Origin: Oscillospiraceae bacterium
Lineage (GTDB): Bacteria > Bacillota > Clostridia > UBA1381 > UBA9506
Length of the DNA stretch: 32,089 nucleotides
NCBI GenBank assembly: GCA_015068935.1
Contig: SVJO01000002.1
Location: forward strand, 68,943-101,031
Direction of reading: 5' to 3'
Under the pieces are notes generated by a model. The model was not told where the DNA came from. It searched no databases and saw nothing but the letters and a program-made list of their open reading frames with translations. The translations under genes and the position numbers were made by a program. Shown piece by piece: positions 1 to 10,500 of this stretch. Position 1 is the stretch's first letter; the number at the start of each line of letters is the position of its first letter.

Positions 1-647
1 CAGTAACGAAGGAAATTTTAAAACAAGCGGGAGTTCCTGTTACGGATGGAATTGTCATTTATGATTATAAAAAGACAGATTTTAATAAAGTATTAAAAAG
101 GACACTAGATACTCTTTTATTTCCCGTTGTAGTAAAACCATCAAATGCGGGTTCGTCTGTCGGAGTGTCTTTAGCGGAAAACGAAGAGGAACTTAAAACT
201 GCTTTATTGACTGCCGCAAACGAGGACAGAGTGATTCTCATAGAGCGCGCCGTTGACGCAAGAGAGATAGAATGTGCGGTGCTGGGTAGTTTTCATGAGG
301 CTAGGTCTGCAGCGCCGGGAGAAATAATTAAATCTTCAAAGATGTATGACTATAACACAAAATATTCAGATGCTACATCAAGCACTCAGATTCCTGCAGA
401 CATTTCCTGTGAGAAACAGGAAGAAATAAAAGCGCTTGCATGTAAGTCATTTAAAGCTATGGGCCTCTTCGGACTTGCAAGAGTCGATTTCTTTATTGAC
501 AGAAAAGACGGAAAAGTAATGCTTAACGAGATTAATACGCTTCCTGGTTTTACTGATATCAGCCTGTATCCTAAAGCATGGAAACATGAGGGAATGAGTT
601 ATCAGGAATTAATTACAAAAATAATAGAGCTCAGTTTTGAAAGATAA
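1..647 (+). CDS. ddl: D-alanine--D-alanine ligase, C-terminal part (5' end outside window)
   Basis: ATP-grasp ligase that joins two D-alanines for the peptidoglycan stem peptide in the cytoplasm. The reading frame is open from base 3, so the gene enters from the left and lacks its N-terminus and start. Seen: VVVKPSNAGSSVGV (the ATP-grasp lysine and glycine-rich loop), ERAVDAREIECAVLG, and near the end NEINTLPGFTDISLYPKAW, which carries the metal-binding Glu/Asn and is diagnostic for Ddl. A GTG at 165 is internal to the conserved loop and should not be taken as the start. The stop lies 24 bases before murI, so two wall-precursor genes are adjacent and probably co-transcribed. Confidence 0.95.
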   Translation, partial: VTKEILKQAGVPVTDGIVIYDYKKTDFNKVLKRTLDTLLFPVVVKPSNAGSSVGVSLAENEEELKTALLTAANEDRVILIERAVDAREIECAVLGSFHEARSAAPGEIIKSSKMYDYNTKYSDATSSTQIPADISCEKQEEIKALACKSFKAMGLFGLARVDFFIDRKDGKVMLNEINTLPGFTDISLYPKAWKHEGMSYQELITKIIELSFER

Positions 648-671
648 CAGAGCATAAACGGAGGAAAGATT

Positions 672-1481
672 GTGGACGACAGGTGTATTGGTGTTTTTGA
701 CTCAGGACTTGGAGGCCTCACTGTTGTAAAAGAACTGTCAAAGGCTTTGCCTGATGAATGTATTGTGTATTTTGGAGATACGGGAAGGGTACCGTACGGA
801 ACAAAGTCAAAAGCAACGATTGTAAGATATACAAAAAGCGACATAAATTTTTTAAAAACTTTTGATTTAAAGCTGATAATAGCCGCATGCGGAACTGCAA
901 GCTCGCTCGCTCTTCCTGAAATAGAAGGAGAGTTTGATTTGCCTATATTCGGTGTGGTTGAGCCTACGGTAAAAGCGGCAGTAAATACTACCAAAAACAA
1001 AAAAATCGGTGTAATAGCTACACCCGGAACAATAAAATCAGGTGAATATGAAAAGCAGATAAAAAAGCTGGACGCAAGTATTAATGTAATAAATAAGGAG
1101 TGTCCAATGTTTGTTCCGCTTGTTGAAAATGATTATATTGAAGGATGCGTTCCGCTAAAGATTGCCGCTGACTATCTTGAGTGCATGAAAAAATCAGGTG
1201 TTGACACGCTTATATTAGGATGCACCCACTATCCTCTTTTAACGAAGGTTATTCAGGATGTTATGGGGGAAAATGTCACGCTTATTAATTCGGGCAGGGA
1301 AACAGCAAAATGTGTTAAAGAATATCTCCAAAGGACAGATTCTCTGTCCGCGGGCACACATGAGGAAAAATGCAGATTTTATGTAAGCGATGAAATAGAG
1401 ATGTTTTCAAAGGTCGGGTCAAAATTTCTCGGCTGGGAAACGGCAGCGGTTGTTGAAAAGATTGATATAGAAAAATATTAA
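672..1481 (+). CDS. murI: Glutamate racemase
   Basis: Converts L- to D-glutamate for peptidoglycan, using two cysteines as acid/base. The 269-residue length is normal. Seen: N-terminal IGVFDSGLGGLTVVKEL, YFGDTGRVPYG, the first catalytic cysteine C73 in AACGTAS, and the second, C184, in LILGCTHYPLL. The first motif reads CGTA where CNTA is the textbook form. The start is GTG at 672, preceded by GGAGG at 660-664 at good spacing; no nearby ATG fits the family N-terminus better. It sits between ddl and a DUF1934 gene with short gaps, consistent with one operon. Confidence 0.96.
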   Translation: MDDRCIGVFDSGLGGLTVVKELSKALPDECIVYFGDTGRVPYGTKSKATIVRYTKSDINFLKTFDLKLIIAACGTASSLALPEIEGEFDLPIFGVVEPTVKAAVNTTKNKKIGVIATPGTIKSGEYEKQIKKLDASINVINKECPMFVPLVENDYIEGCVPLKIAADYLECMKKSGVDTLILGCTHYPLLTKVIQDVMGENVTLINSGRETAKCVKEYLQRTDSLSAGTHEEKCRFYVSDEIEMFSKVGSKFLGWETAAVVEKIDIEKY

Positions 1482-1496
1482 CTTTGGGGGATATAA

Positions 1497-1919
1497 ATGG
1501 AAAGTAATGTTTGGATAAAGCTCAGAGGGTCTCAGGAAATTGAAGGGGAAGAAGACAGCTATGAGCTTATAACAGAAGGTACATATAAAAAAGAAAACGG
1601 CAGATATATTGTTTCATATGAGGGAAGCGAAATAACGGGTTATGAAAATACAACGACGACCTTAAGTGTAGAAAAGGACAATGTTTCTATGCTCAGAACG
1701 GGAGCCTTAGCCCCTACACAGATGATTTTTGAAAAAGGAAATAAATATACAGGGCAGTATGAGACACCCTTTGGGTTTTTGTATGTTGGCGTTATTACAA
1801 ATGATATGACTGTAAATGTCGGTGACGAGGGAGGAAACATAGAGCTTGACTATTATGTTCAGTTTAATGATAATGACCCTGTAAAAAATGCACTCTCAGT
1901 CGAAATTACAAAAAAATGA
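1497..1919 (+). CDS. DUF1934 (YwiB-like) beta-barrel protein
   Basis: Small cytoplasmic protein of 140 residues with no signal peptide or membrane segment. It looks like the DUF1934/YwiB family, a lipocalin-like beta-barrel of unknown function: short alternating strands, a central TGYENTTTTL stretch, MIFEKGNKYTGQYETPFG, and a final strand with LDYYVQFN. The ATG at 1497 follows a GGGGG ribosome binding site at 1486-1490. Its position directly before argS matches B. subtilis, where ywiB precedes argS, which supports the family call. The function is unknown; the link to argS is only by position. Confidence 0.85.
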   Translation: MESNVWIKLRGSQEIEGEEDSYELITEGTYKKENGRYIVSYEGSEITGYENTTTTLSVEKDNVSMLRTGALAPTQMIFEKGNKYTGQYETPFGFLYVGVITNDMTVNVGDEGGNIELDYYVQFNDNDPVKNALSVEITKK

Positions 1920-1963
1920 GGATTAATTACTTTATATAGATAAAAGCGAAAGGAATAAAAAAC

Positions 1964-3649
1964 ATGACAGTTTATGATAAAACAACGGATTCAATTAAAA
2001 ATTGTATCAATAATGCACTTTATATAGCGCGTGACAAGGGAGAAATCTCTTTTGACACTATCTGCGACTATGTTATAGAGGAGCCAAGGGAGAAGGAATT
2101 TGGTGACTTTGCGGCAAATGTTGCTATGCTTATGGCACGTCAGGCCAAATGTGCGCCGAGAAAAATTGCTGACAGTATCGTGGGAAACATGGACTTTTCC
2201 GGAACATATATAGAAAACGTTTCTGTTGCAGGTGCCGGTTTTATTAATTTCAAACTTAATCCTGATTATATCAGGGAGGTTTTAGATGATATAGAGGCAC
2301 AAGGAGATGATTTCGGCAGAGTAAATATAGGCGAAGGCAAAAAAGTTATGGTCGAATTTGTCAGCGCTAATCCAACCGGACCTATGCATATGGGAAATGC
2401 CAGAGGAGGAGCTATCGGCGATTGCCTCGCTTCTGTACTTGATATGGCAGGATATAATGTAACAAGAGAATTCTATGTAAATGATGCCGGAAACCAGATT
2501 GATAAGTTTACAAAGTCCCTCTATGCAAGATATATTCAGCATACGAAGGGCGAGAATGCCATGGAATTTCCTGAGGACGGATATCATGGAGAGGATATAA
2601 AAATTCATGCAGCGGCATTTTATAATGAACATGGAAGCGAGTATGAGTCTGCCGATGAAGAGACACTTTCAAAAGCAATAATGGAATATGCTCTCAAGAA
2701 AAATATAGAGGCGCTTAAGGCAGACCTTTTAAAATACAGAATAGATTATGATGTGTGGTTTTTAGAGAGCACTCTTCATGCTACGGGTGCTGCAAGAGCA
2801 GTTGTTGACGAGTTAACAAGAAACGGCTGCACATATGAGCAGGACGGGGCAATCTGGCTTAAAACAAAAGAAGGCGAAAAAGATGAGGTTTTAGTCCGCG
2901 CAAACGGCTTTTTGACATATTTTGCGGTGGATATTGCTTATCATAAAAATAAATTTATCGACCGCGGATTTGATACGGTTATAAACGTATGGGGTGCAGA
3001 CCATCACGGACATGTTGAAAGACTCAAAAACGCTATGGCAGATTTAGGCATAGCGCCTGAGAGACTTGAGATTATCTTAATGCAGCTTGTTCGACTTGTA
3101 CAGGGCGGCGAAGTAGTGAGAATGTCCAAACGCACAGGGAAATCAATTACTCTTACTGACCTTTTAGAAGAAACAAGTATTGATGCTGCGAGATTTTTCT
3201 TCAACATGCGTCAAGCATCAAGCCATTTTGATTTTGACCTTGATTTAGCGGTAGAGCAGTCAAATGAAAATCCTGTTTTCTATGTGCAATATGCTCATGC
3301 AAGAATTTGCAGTATTATAAAGCTTTTATCTGAGCAGGGAACCCATGTTAAACCGATTTCAGAGATTGATAAATCTTTACTTTCTTCACAACAGGAAATT
3401 GAACTCATTAAGCTTTTGGCACGTTTCCCTGAAGAAATAAAGAATGCGGCTTTATTAAGAGAACCAAGTCTTATTACAAGATATGCTCAGGATTTAGCTG
3501 CTTCGTTCCATACATTCTATGCTGCGTGCAAGGTTAAAACAGATGACGAGGCGCTTTCAGCGAGCCGATTAAAACTTGTTGACGCAACCAGAATAGTTAT
3601 AAAAAATGTTTTAAAAGTGCTTTCAATTGATGCACCAACACATATGTAA
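1964..3649 (+). CDS. argS: Arginyl-tRNA synthetase
   Basis: Class I aminoacyl-tRNA synthetase that charges tRNA-Arg. The 561-residue length is typical. Domain order: N-terminal Arg-tRNA-synthetase domain (about 1-95, with EKEFGDFAANVAM), Rossmann catalytic core with the HIGH-type motif HMGN at 142-145 inside SANPTGPMHMGNARGG, a KMSKS-like loop MSKR at 387-390, and a C-terminal all-helical DALR anticodon-binding domain (about 440-561, beginning near NPVFYVQYAHARI). The ATG start follows AAAGGA. It starts 44 bases after the DUF1934 gene and ends 26 bases before the first S41 protease. Confidence 0.97.
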   Translation: MTVYDKTTDSIKNCINNALYIARDKGEISFDTICDYVIEEPREKEFGDFAANVAMLMARQAKCAPRKIADSIVGNMDFSGTYIENVSVAGAGFINFKLNPDYIREVLDDIEAQGDDFGRVNIGEGKKVMVEFVSANPTGPMHMGNARGGAIGDCLASVLDMAGYNVTREFYVNDAGNQIDKFTKSLYARYIQHTKGENAMEFPEDGYHGEDIKIHAAAFYNEHGSEYESADEETLSKAIMEYALKKNIEALKADLLKYRIDYDVWFLESTLHATGAARAVVDELTRNGCTYEQDGAIWLKTKEGEKDEVLVRANGFLTYFAVDIAYHKNKFIDRGFDTVINVWGADHHGHVERLKNAMADLGIAPERLEIILMQLVRLVQGGEVVRMSKRTGKSITLTDLLEETSIDAARFFFNMRQASSHFDFDLDLAVEQSNENPVFYVQYAHARICSIIKLLSEQGTHVKPISEIDKSLLSSQQEIELIKLLARFPEEIKNAALLREPSLITRYAQDLAASFHTFYAACKVKTDDEALSASRLKLVDATRIVIKNVLKVLSIDAPTHM

Positions 3650-3675
3650 TACTGAAATAACAAAGGAGCAAGAAA

Positions 3676-5163
3676 ATGAAAAACTACAGAAAATATCTAA
3701 AATTACTGACTTCTATAGTACTTGCTTTTGTAATCGTGTTGTCCCAGATAAATTTTGCTTTTGCGCAAGGAGAAGAGACAACGACGGAAGTAAAATATAT
3801 AAACAGAATTGTTGCAATGATTATGGGGGAATATAGATTTGAAGCAGACGAGCTGGAAATTTACAGGGGCATAGTTGAGGAGCTGCTCAAATCTCATCCT
3901 GAACTTTTAGAAGAGGCCGTTAAGGCATCAACAAAAACCCTGGACCCATATTCAGAGTATTATACAGTAAAAGAAATAGAGTCGTTTTCACGATATATAG
4001 ACCGCGAGTACGTGGGAATAGGTGTTGTAGTTGAGAGAGTCACAGGCGGCGTCCGCATTTCCTCTGTTTCTCAGGGCGGTCCTGCTTTTGCTGCAGGAAT
4101 TAAAGCGGGAGACATAATTTCCAGAATAGACGGGGAAGATGCGCAGGATTACACTATTGGTGAGGTGTCCGACAAAGTCAGAGGACAGGCGGGAACAATA
4201 GTCAATATTACAGTAAAACGCGGAAATGAATTGATTGATTTTTCTATTGCCCGTGCCGCAGTCACAGTAGAATCATGTGCGTATGCACAGATAGATGATG
4301 AAGTTGGCTATATGGAGATAGTACAATTTAACACATCAACCCCAGGTGAAGTAAAACAGGCTTTGGATTTTTTTGATTCTAAGGCAATCAAGAAAATTAT
4401 TGTTGACGTAAGAGATAATCCGGGCGGTGAGCTTGGAGGTGTTGTAGGTGCGCTTAATTATTTTATTCCTAAAGGAAAAATTTTGCTTACTATAGATTAT
4501 AAGGCCCAAGGGTATGACTTAAGAATTAAATCAAGCGGAGATACATATAAGTCTGACAAACAGGTGGTTGTTCTTGTTAATGAGGAATCAGCATCTGCAG
4601 CCGAGGTGTTTGCAGGAGCAATAATGTATAACAATTTAGGGGTAACTGTAGGACAAACAACATACGGCAAAGGCTCAGTTCAGGAGTTTGTTGGTCTTTT
4701 ATCACCTGAAGGACATGAGCTGGGGGACATGAAATTAAGTGTCGCAGAATATACACTTCCCAATGGTGAGAGCATTAACAGGAAAGGGTTAATACCAACT
4801 TATAAAATTAAAAATACATATAAGGGCCTTCCGCTTGACGATGTAGGTGCGCTTCTCTATGAAAAGAAGTATACAGTTGGCGATACAGGAAAAGGCGTGC
4901 TTGCTATTAAACAGAGGCTGGACCTTCTGGGTTATCACATAGGAACTGTTAATGAAATCTTTGATGAAGAAACAGCAGTGGCAGTTAAGGCTTTTCAGGC
5001 GGCATCAGGGCTTTTTCCCTACGGAGTCGCAGACTTTACAACACAAACGGCACTAGGGCAAGCTGTAATTGATGCGGAAGTTATGGTAGACAGACAGCTC
5101 AACAAAGCATATGAGATTTTAACAGGGAAAACTCTTTTCGAGGATGCAGAAGAGGAGGAGTAG
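3676..5163 (+). CDS. Secreted S41 C-terminal processing protease with PDZ and peptidoglycan-binding domains
   Basis: CtpA/CtpB-like serine protease exported to the cell surface. Order: signal peptide (about 1-30, ending near FAFAQG), helical region, PDZ domain (about 105-185), S41 catalytic domain, then a C-terminal peptidoglycan-binding type 1 domain (about 395-465, GDTGKGVLAIKQRLDLLGY). The Ser/Lys dyad is placed at S307 (in SASAAE) and K332 (in YGKGS), 25 residues apart as in known CTPs. It starts 26 bases after argS and ends six bases before an M23 peptidase gene. In this family, PDZ proteases of this type often cut or control wall hydrolases, so a functional link to the next gene is plausible but inferred. 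Confidence 0.93.
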   Translation: MKNYRKYLKLLTSIVLAFVIVLSQINFAFAQGEETTTEVKYINRIVAMIMGEYRFEADELEIYRGIVEELLKSHPELLEEAVKASTKTLDPYSEYYTVKEIESFSRYIDREYVGIGVVVERVTGGVRISSVSQGGPAFAAGIKAGDIISRIDGEDAQDYTIGEVSDKVRGQAGTIVNITVKRGNELIDFSIARAAVTVESCAYAQIDDEVGYMEIVQFNTSTPGEVKQALDFFDSKAIKKIIVDVRDNPGGELGGVVGALNYFIPKGKILLTIDYKAQGYDLRIKSSGDTYKSDKQVVVLVNEESASAAEVFAGAIMYNNLGVTVGQTTYGKGSVQEFVGLLSPEGHELGDMKLSVAEYTLPNGESINRKGLIPTYKIKNTYKGLPLDDVGALLYEKKYTVGDTGKGVLAIKQRLDLLGYHIGTVNEIFDEETAVAVKAFQAASGLFPYGVADFTTQTALGQAVIDAEVMVDRQLNKAYEILTGKTLFEDAEEEE

Positions 5164-5169
5164 GACAAA

Positions 5170-6327
5170 ATGAGAAAGGGACTTATTAAAAAGGCGGTTT
5201 CCATTTTAGCGGCATCTATTCTTTTATTTACAGTTATTTCTGTAAATGTAACTGAGGTTTTAGTTAAAGCGGCATCAGTTCAGGAAAAAATTAATGCAGC
5301 AACAAAAGAAAAGCAAGAGGCACTTGATAATATCAATAAATCAAAAGCAAAACAAAAAGAGGCATTAGGAAAAAAGGAAGTGCTTGACCACGAAATAGAT
5401 ATAATCAATGCAGAACTTGCAGAGATTGATGCAATTATTGCGCAGTCAGATGCAAAAATAGCTGAAAAAGAGGCTGAAATATCAGAATACGAGTCTAAGA
5501 TTGCTGTTTTTGACGGTGAATTTAAAGCGAGAATCAGGGCTATTGATGAAATGGGAAGTGCTACATATATAGACATTCTTCTAAACTCCCAGAGCTTAGG
5601 CGATTTTCTGGCTAAGCTAGAAACAGTACGCGAAATTGCGGCGCATGACCAAGCTGTGATTGATAATATGATAGAACTGAAAAAAGGTGTGGAAAATTCC
5701 AAGCTTGAGATAGAAATGGCTCGTTCCGAGCAGCAGGAGGCACGAAATCTTACGGCAGATAAGCGCGCTCAGCTTAAACAGAAACAAAACGAACAATCAG
5801 CACTTATTTCGCAGCTATCGAGTGATATCAAAGCATATGAAAAAGCATATAATAAAGCGGTAGCAGAAGAAAACAGCTTAAAAGCAAGCCTCCAGTCAAG
5901 CCTGTCTAAATCAGGCGGAGGGACCGTATATACGGGCGGTGTATTTACATGGCCTGCGCCAAGCTATACATATATATCATCGCCATATGGTTATAGAACA
6001 CACCCCGTTCTAGGCACCAGAAAATATCATTCGGGATTAGATTTGGCAGCTCCAGGCGGGTCGAATATTTTAGCGGCAGCGGGCGGAACAGTGCGCTCGG
6101 CAGGCTGGAACGGCGGTTATGGATACTGTGTTGTCATAGACCATGGCGGCGGAATAGCGACTCTCTATGGCCATGCAAGTAAACTATTAGTTTCCAGCGG
6201 ACAGACTGTTTCAAAAGGGCAGGTTATAGCTTTGGTTGGAACAACAGGTATGTCAACGGGTAACCACCTCCATTTTGAGGTTTTGAAAAACGGTGTAACA
6301 ACAGACCCTATGGCATATCTGAGATAA
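5170..6327 (+). CDS. Secreted coiled-coil M23 murein endopeptidase (EnvC/PcsB-like layout)
   Basis: Zinc metallopeptidase expected to cut peptide cross-links in peptidoglycan outside the membrane. N-terminal signal or anchor segment (about 8-34), then a long Glu/Lys/Ala-rich coiled coil (about 36-245), a Gly/Ser linker, and an M23 (LytM) domain from about 258. Zinc ligands and catalytic residues look intact: H287 and D291 (HSGLD), H335 (LYGHAS), H366 and H368 (HLHFE). This coiled-coil plus M23 layout is that of division hydrolases activated by FtsEX; no ftsEX is visible here, since the upstream neighbour is an S41 protease only six bases away. Start ATG 5170. Confidence 0.93.
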   Translation: MRKGLIKKAVSILAASILLFTVISVNVTEVLVKAASVQEKINAATKEKQEALDNINKSKAKQKEALGKKEVLDHEIDIINAELAEIDAIIAQSDAKIAEKEAEISEYESKIAVFDGEFKARIRAIDEMGSATYIDILLNSQSLGDFLAKLETVREIAAHDQAVIDNMIELKKGVENSKLEIEMARSEQQEARNLTADKRAQLKQKQNEQSALISQLSSDIKAYEKAYNKAVAEENSLKASLQSSLSKSGGGTVYTGGVFTWPAPSYTYISSPYGYRTHPVLGTRKYHSGLDLAAPGGSNILAAAGGTVRSAGWNGGYGYCVVIDHGGGIATLYGHASKLLVSSGQTVSKGQVIALVGTTGMSTGNHLHFEVLKNGVTTDPMAYLR

Positions 6328-6348
6328 TTATTCTGAGGAAGTGTTATT

Positions 6349-7524
6349 TTGACTAAAAAAAGACACCTGTTTATTACAGTAATAGTTACGGTTATCATAA
6401 CTGTAATAGTTTATAATTTTTTAGTAATAAAGTTTGCAGGCAAACTGCTTGTTAATGACCCTATAATGGCTGCAAAACAGATTATTATTGATGACTATGT
6501 TGACAAACTCACTGATGAACAGATACAAAAGCTCAATGATGTTGCCATAGGTGCTATGGTAGACGAACTCGGTGACCCCTATTCACGTTATATGAGTGCA
6601 TCTGCATTAGAAGAGTATAAGGAAGACATTGAGGAAGATTATATTGGAGTGGGCATGGAGGTCGTTTTTGAGGCAGGAAGCAATGCAATAACTGTCCTGT
6701 CTCCCTATGATGGCTCTCCTGCACAAAAAGCAGGAATTCTTCCCGGTGATAAAATTACAGAGGTTGATGGCTTGGCGGTAACAGATAGCTCATATGACCA
6801 AATTATTGCTCATATAAGAGGGAAGGGCGCGCAAGAGGGAACAAAAATAAATTTTAAGGTTATGCGCGAAGGCAGCGACGAAGAGTTGTTTTTAGTTGCA
6901 ATAAGAGAACGTGTTGATATACAAACTGTTAGATTTGAGAAAATGGATGACACAGGATATATAAGAATAGCCGAATTTAAAAACAGAACTGAGGAAGAGT
7001 TTCGTGTAGCTGTAGAAACATTGAAGGATATGGAAGTAACCTCGCTTGTTATAGATTTAAGGAACAATCCTGGAGGTTATGCACATACAGTTATATCAAT
7101 GTGCGACATACTCCTTCCTGAGGGAGTTATCGCATATTTAGAAGACAATAACGGAAAGAGACAATATTTCAGGTCAGATGCTGACGAAGTGGGACTCCCC
7201 ATGGCAATACTTATAAATGGCGGAACAGCAAGCGCTTCAGAGCTTTTGGCAGGAAGTGTTCAGGCATATGGGCTTGGAATTGTTGTCGGCGAGCAGAGTT
7301 TTGGAAAGGCTGTGGGTCAAACTCCCTATCAGCTTTCTGCAGATACTGCACTGTATTTAACAAATGCAAGATATTTTACACCAAAGGGTGAATGTATTGA
7401 TAAAAAAGGTATTACACCAGATGTTAAGGTAACACTTTCTGATGAAAAGTTGGCTAAACTAGGTCTTCTTTCAAAAGAAGAAGACGATCAGCTTCTGGCA
7501 GCACTTGAGGCACTTAACAAATAA
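6349..7524 (+). CDS. Membrane-anchored S41 C-terminal processing protease
   Basis: Second CTP-type serine protease, 391 residues. One N-terminal membrane segment (about 6-28, Ile/Val-rich) without a clear cleavage site suggests a membrane anchor with the enzyme outside. A PDZ domain follows (about 95-180), then the S41 domain with S295 (in TASASE) and K320 (in FGKAVG), again 25 residues apart. It differs from the upstream CTP by having no peptidoglycan-binding domain. The start is TTG at 6349, supported by GAGGAA at 6335-6340 with an 8-base spacer. It lies 21 bases after the M23 gene, so that hydrolase is flanked by two proteases. Confidence 0.93.
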   Translation: MTKKRHLFITVIVTVIITVIVYNFLVIKFAGKLLVNDPIMAAKQIIIDDYVDKLTDEQIQKLNDVAIGAMVDELGDPYSRYMSASALEEYKEDIEEDYIGVGMEVVFEAGSNAITVLSPYDGSPAQKAGILPGDKITEVDGLAVTDSSYDQIIAHIRGKGAQEGTKINFKVMREGSDEELFLVAIRERVDIQTVRFEKMDDTGYIRIAEFKNRTEEEFRVAVETLKDMEVTSLVIDLRNNPGGYAHTVISMCDILLPEGVIAYLEDNNGKRQYFRSDADEVGLPMAILINGGTASASELLAGSVQAYGLGIVVGEQSFGKAVGQTPYQLSADTALYLTNARYFTPKGECIDKKGITPDVKVTLSDEKLAKLGLLSKEEDDQLLAALEALNK

Positions 7525-7556
7525 TTTTGTATTTAAGGTACAAAGGAGGATAAATC

Positions 7557-10500
7557 ATGGCAATATCTGGAGTTGTGGCGGCAATTTATTCGTTGGTTTT
7601 TGTTTTGGTATATTTCTCTTCAATAAAGGAGACAGAAAACACAGGCCTGAAAACAGAAAATTTAAAGAGTTATACGTCATTTTATGTTGTGATTATTCTA
7701 ATATTTCTTGTGCAACTCTTTTTTACACAGTTTTCAATAGGATATATAAACGACACAAAGCTTTTCAGAAGGTGGACTTCGTTTGGAGAGAGGCATCATA
7801 TTTGGGAATATTATATTACAAATGAATACGTTGACTATCCGCCTGCGTATCTGAATGTTCTTTTCATAGTTGGTAAGATTGCTTCATGTCTTGGTGTAGA
7901 TTCAAATTCTGACCTTTATCTATGTTTTATAAGATTTGTTCCGATTCTTTTTGATGCAATCTGTTCAATTTTCATTTTTCTTTTTGCAAAAAAGAGAATT
8001 GGCGGAAGAGTTGCGGTGGCGCTGGCGCTTCTATCTGCCCTGAACCCAATAAATATTTTCAACTCAACAGTATGGGGACAGATTGACAGTGTTGTAGTCA
8101 TGCTTATATGTTCCATGCTATTGCTTTTATATAACAGGAAGTATATTTTTGCAATAGCAGTTTTTACCCTTGCTCAGCTTACAAAACCCCAGATGATAAT
8201 CTATGCACCGCTTTTAGGTTTTACAGTTTTGTCAGACTTTATTGAGATTGCAAAGGTCAAAGACGAAAGAATAAAAATGCTAAAATCTGTTGGAGCAGGC
8301 ATTTTACTTGCTGTAGCGGTTGTCTTAATAGTTCCGCTTGCGGTAACGGGAGGTAATTATAGTCTTATAACAGAAAACTATAAAAATGCTTTAAGTCTTT
8401 ACCCTTATGCGACTCTCTGTGCACCTAATCTCTATGGTGCTTTTGGCGCTAATTGGGCAAAAGATTCGCAAACATTTTTCATACTTAGTTATAAAACATG
8501 GGGATTTATTTTTATTATAGTTATGTCGCTTTTGATAGGATTTGTTACATTTAAGGTCAAAGACAGAACAAAAATCTTCTATCTGGGCGCTTTTACAGTT
8601 TCTTCAATCTTCATGTTTGCTCATGGAATGCACGAAAGATATATCCATGTTCTTTTTATGATTCTACTTATAATATATGTTATAAAAAGAGACCCTAAAA
8701 TTCTTGCAACGTACTTGCTTTTCTCAATGTCAAGTTTAATAAATTGTACGCAAGTTCTCCTGAAAAACCATGAGAAATCATTTATTTACGGAGATAATCT
8801 CGTATTCATAATAAATTCATGGGTAAACCTAGCAATTTACGCATTCATGATTTATATCTTTTATGTTGCATTGTTTAAAAACAAGCAGGAGAATTGTTCG
8901 AATTCCTTCATTAAAAATACAAAACTATCAGCAGAAAATAGAAAAGAAAAAACAAAATTTGAGTTCCAAAAACCATATGAGCATATTCCTTTTGTAAAGA
9001 AGGATTATCTCATTATGGCAATTTTGACACTTTTATATTCAATCACAGCTTTTTCTAACCTTGGTTCTATGAATGTTCCTGAAAATGGCTGGTATCCGCA
9101 AGAAGAAGAGAGTGTTATAATAGACATGGGAAAAGAATGTGACATTGAGAGAATTTATGCTCATATAGGCTGGATAGACAGGCATATTGATTCAAGGAAG
9201 GTTGAAAGAATAGTAAATATTGAAACGTCTTCAGATGGTGAAAGTTTCGTTCCAATGGAGACGTCGCTTGAAATCAAAAAAGTGTTTAAGTGGACAGCCT
9301 GCGACATTCCCATGACAACAAGATATATTAAATTGACACCCGACGATAATAGATTTTACTTAAATGAAATAGCATTCTTCGGAGCAACAGAGAACGAAAA
9401 ATTTGTTCCTGAGAAAATAATAAGCAATAATGATACGGCAAAACTGCTGATTGATGAGCAGGACAAAGTAAAATATGAATTTTCGTGGTTTGACGGAACA
9501 TATTTTGATGAAATATACCATCCGCGCACGGCATACGAGTATATAACTGACCGATATCCTTATGAAAACACACATCCTCCGCTCGGCAAAGTTATTATTT
9601 CATGGGGTATCATGCTGTTTGGCATGAATCCATTCGGATGGAGATTTTTTGGCACACTGTGCGGTGTTTTGATGGTGCCGCTTACCTATATGATGGGCAA
9701 AAAGATGTTGAAAAAAACATCATGGGCAACGCTTGCGTGCGTAATGTTCACCTTTGACTTTATGCATCTTTCGCAGACCAGACTGGCAACTATAGACTCA
9801 TATACTACCTTCTTTGTTATGGGAATGTATTACTTTATGTACCTGTTTATTTCGAGGAGTTTTTATAATGAAGGCTTTAAGAAAACGGTAACTCCGCTTC
9901 TTTTGAGCGGAATATTCTTTGGACTTGGTGCCGCAACAAAGTGGCAGGGAATATATGCAGGCGTGGGACTTTGCATTTTATTCTTTGCAACCCTTTTCAG
10001 AAGATATGCTGAATATAGAAAAGCCCGCCTGATGTTATCAACTCCTGGAGCAGCGAAATCGGAAGAAACGGATAAGCTGGAGTTAATCGTTAAGAGTTTT
10101 AAACCATGTGCTATTAAAATGATTGTATGCGGAGTGCTGTTTTTTGTAGTAATTCCGTCTATAATATATTTTATGTCGTACTTACCGACATTAAATAATG
10201 AAGGGATAAAGATTTCCTATTTCTTTAAAAATCAGCAAACAATGTTTAATTATCACTCTACTATAGAGGGAAAACACCCGTATATGTCAAGTTGGTGGCA
10301 ATGGCCAATAGACCAGAAACCGCTTTATGCAAGCAGTCCAAACAGAATGTTTATTCCAAAAGGGACAGCTATGGGAATAACGACTTTTGGAAACCCGCTC
10401 GTTTGGTGGCTTACAATTCCTTCGCTGATAGGAGCCTTGTGGCTTATATTAAAGAAGAAAAAAGCCGATGAGGCATTATGGACGATGATTTTGGGATTTT

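Noticed and set aside
165-647. Complete 160-residue gene starting at GTG 165
   Set aside because: The frame continues upstream to base 3 with conserved Ddl sequence; the GTG lies inside the ATP-grasp loop.
602-1000. Minus-strand ORF of 132 codons opposite murI
   Set aside because: Shadow of the murI coding frame; no ribosome binding site and no recognisable protein.
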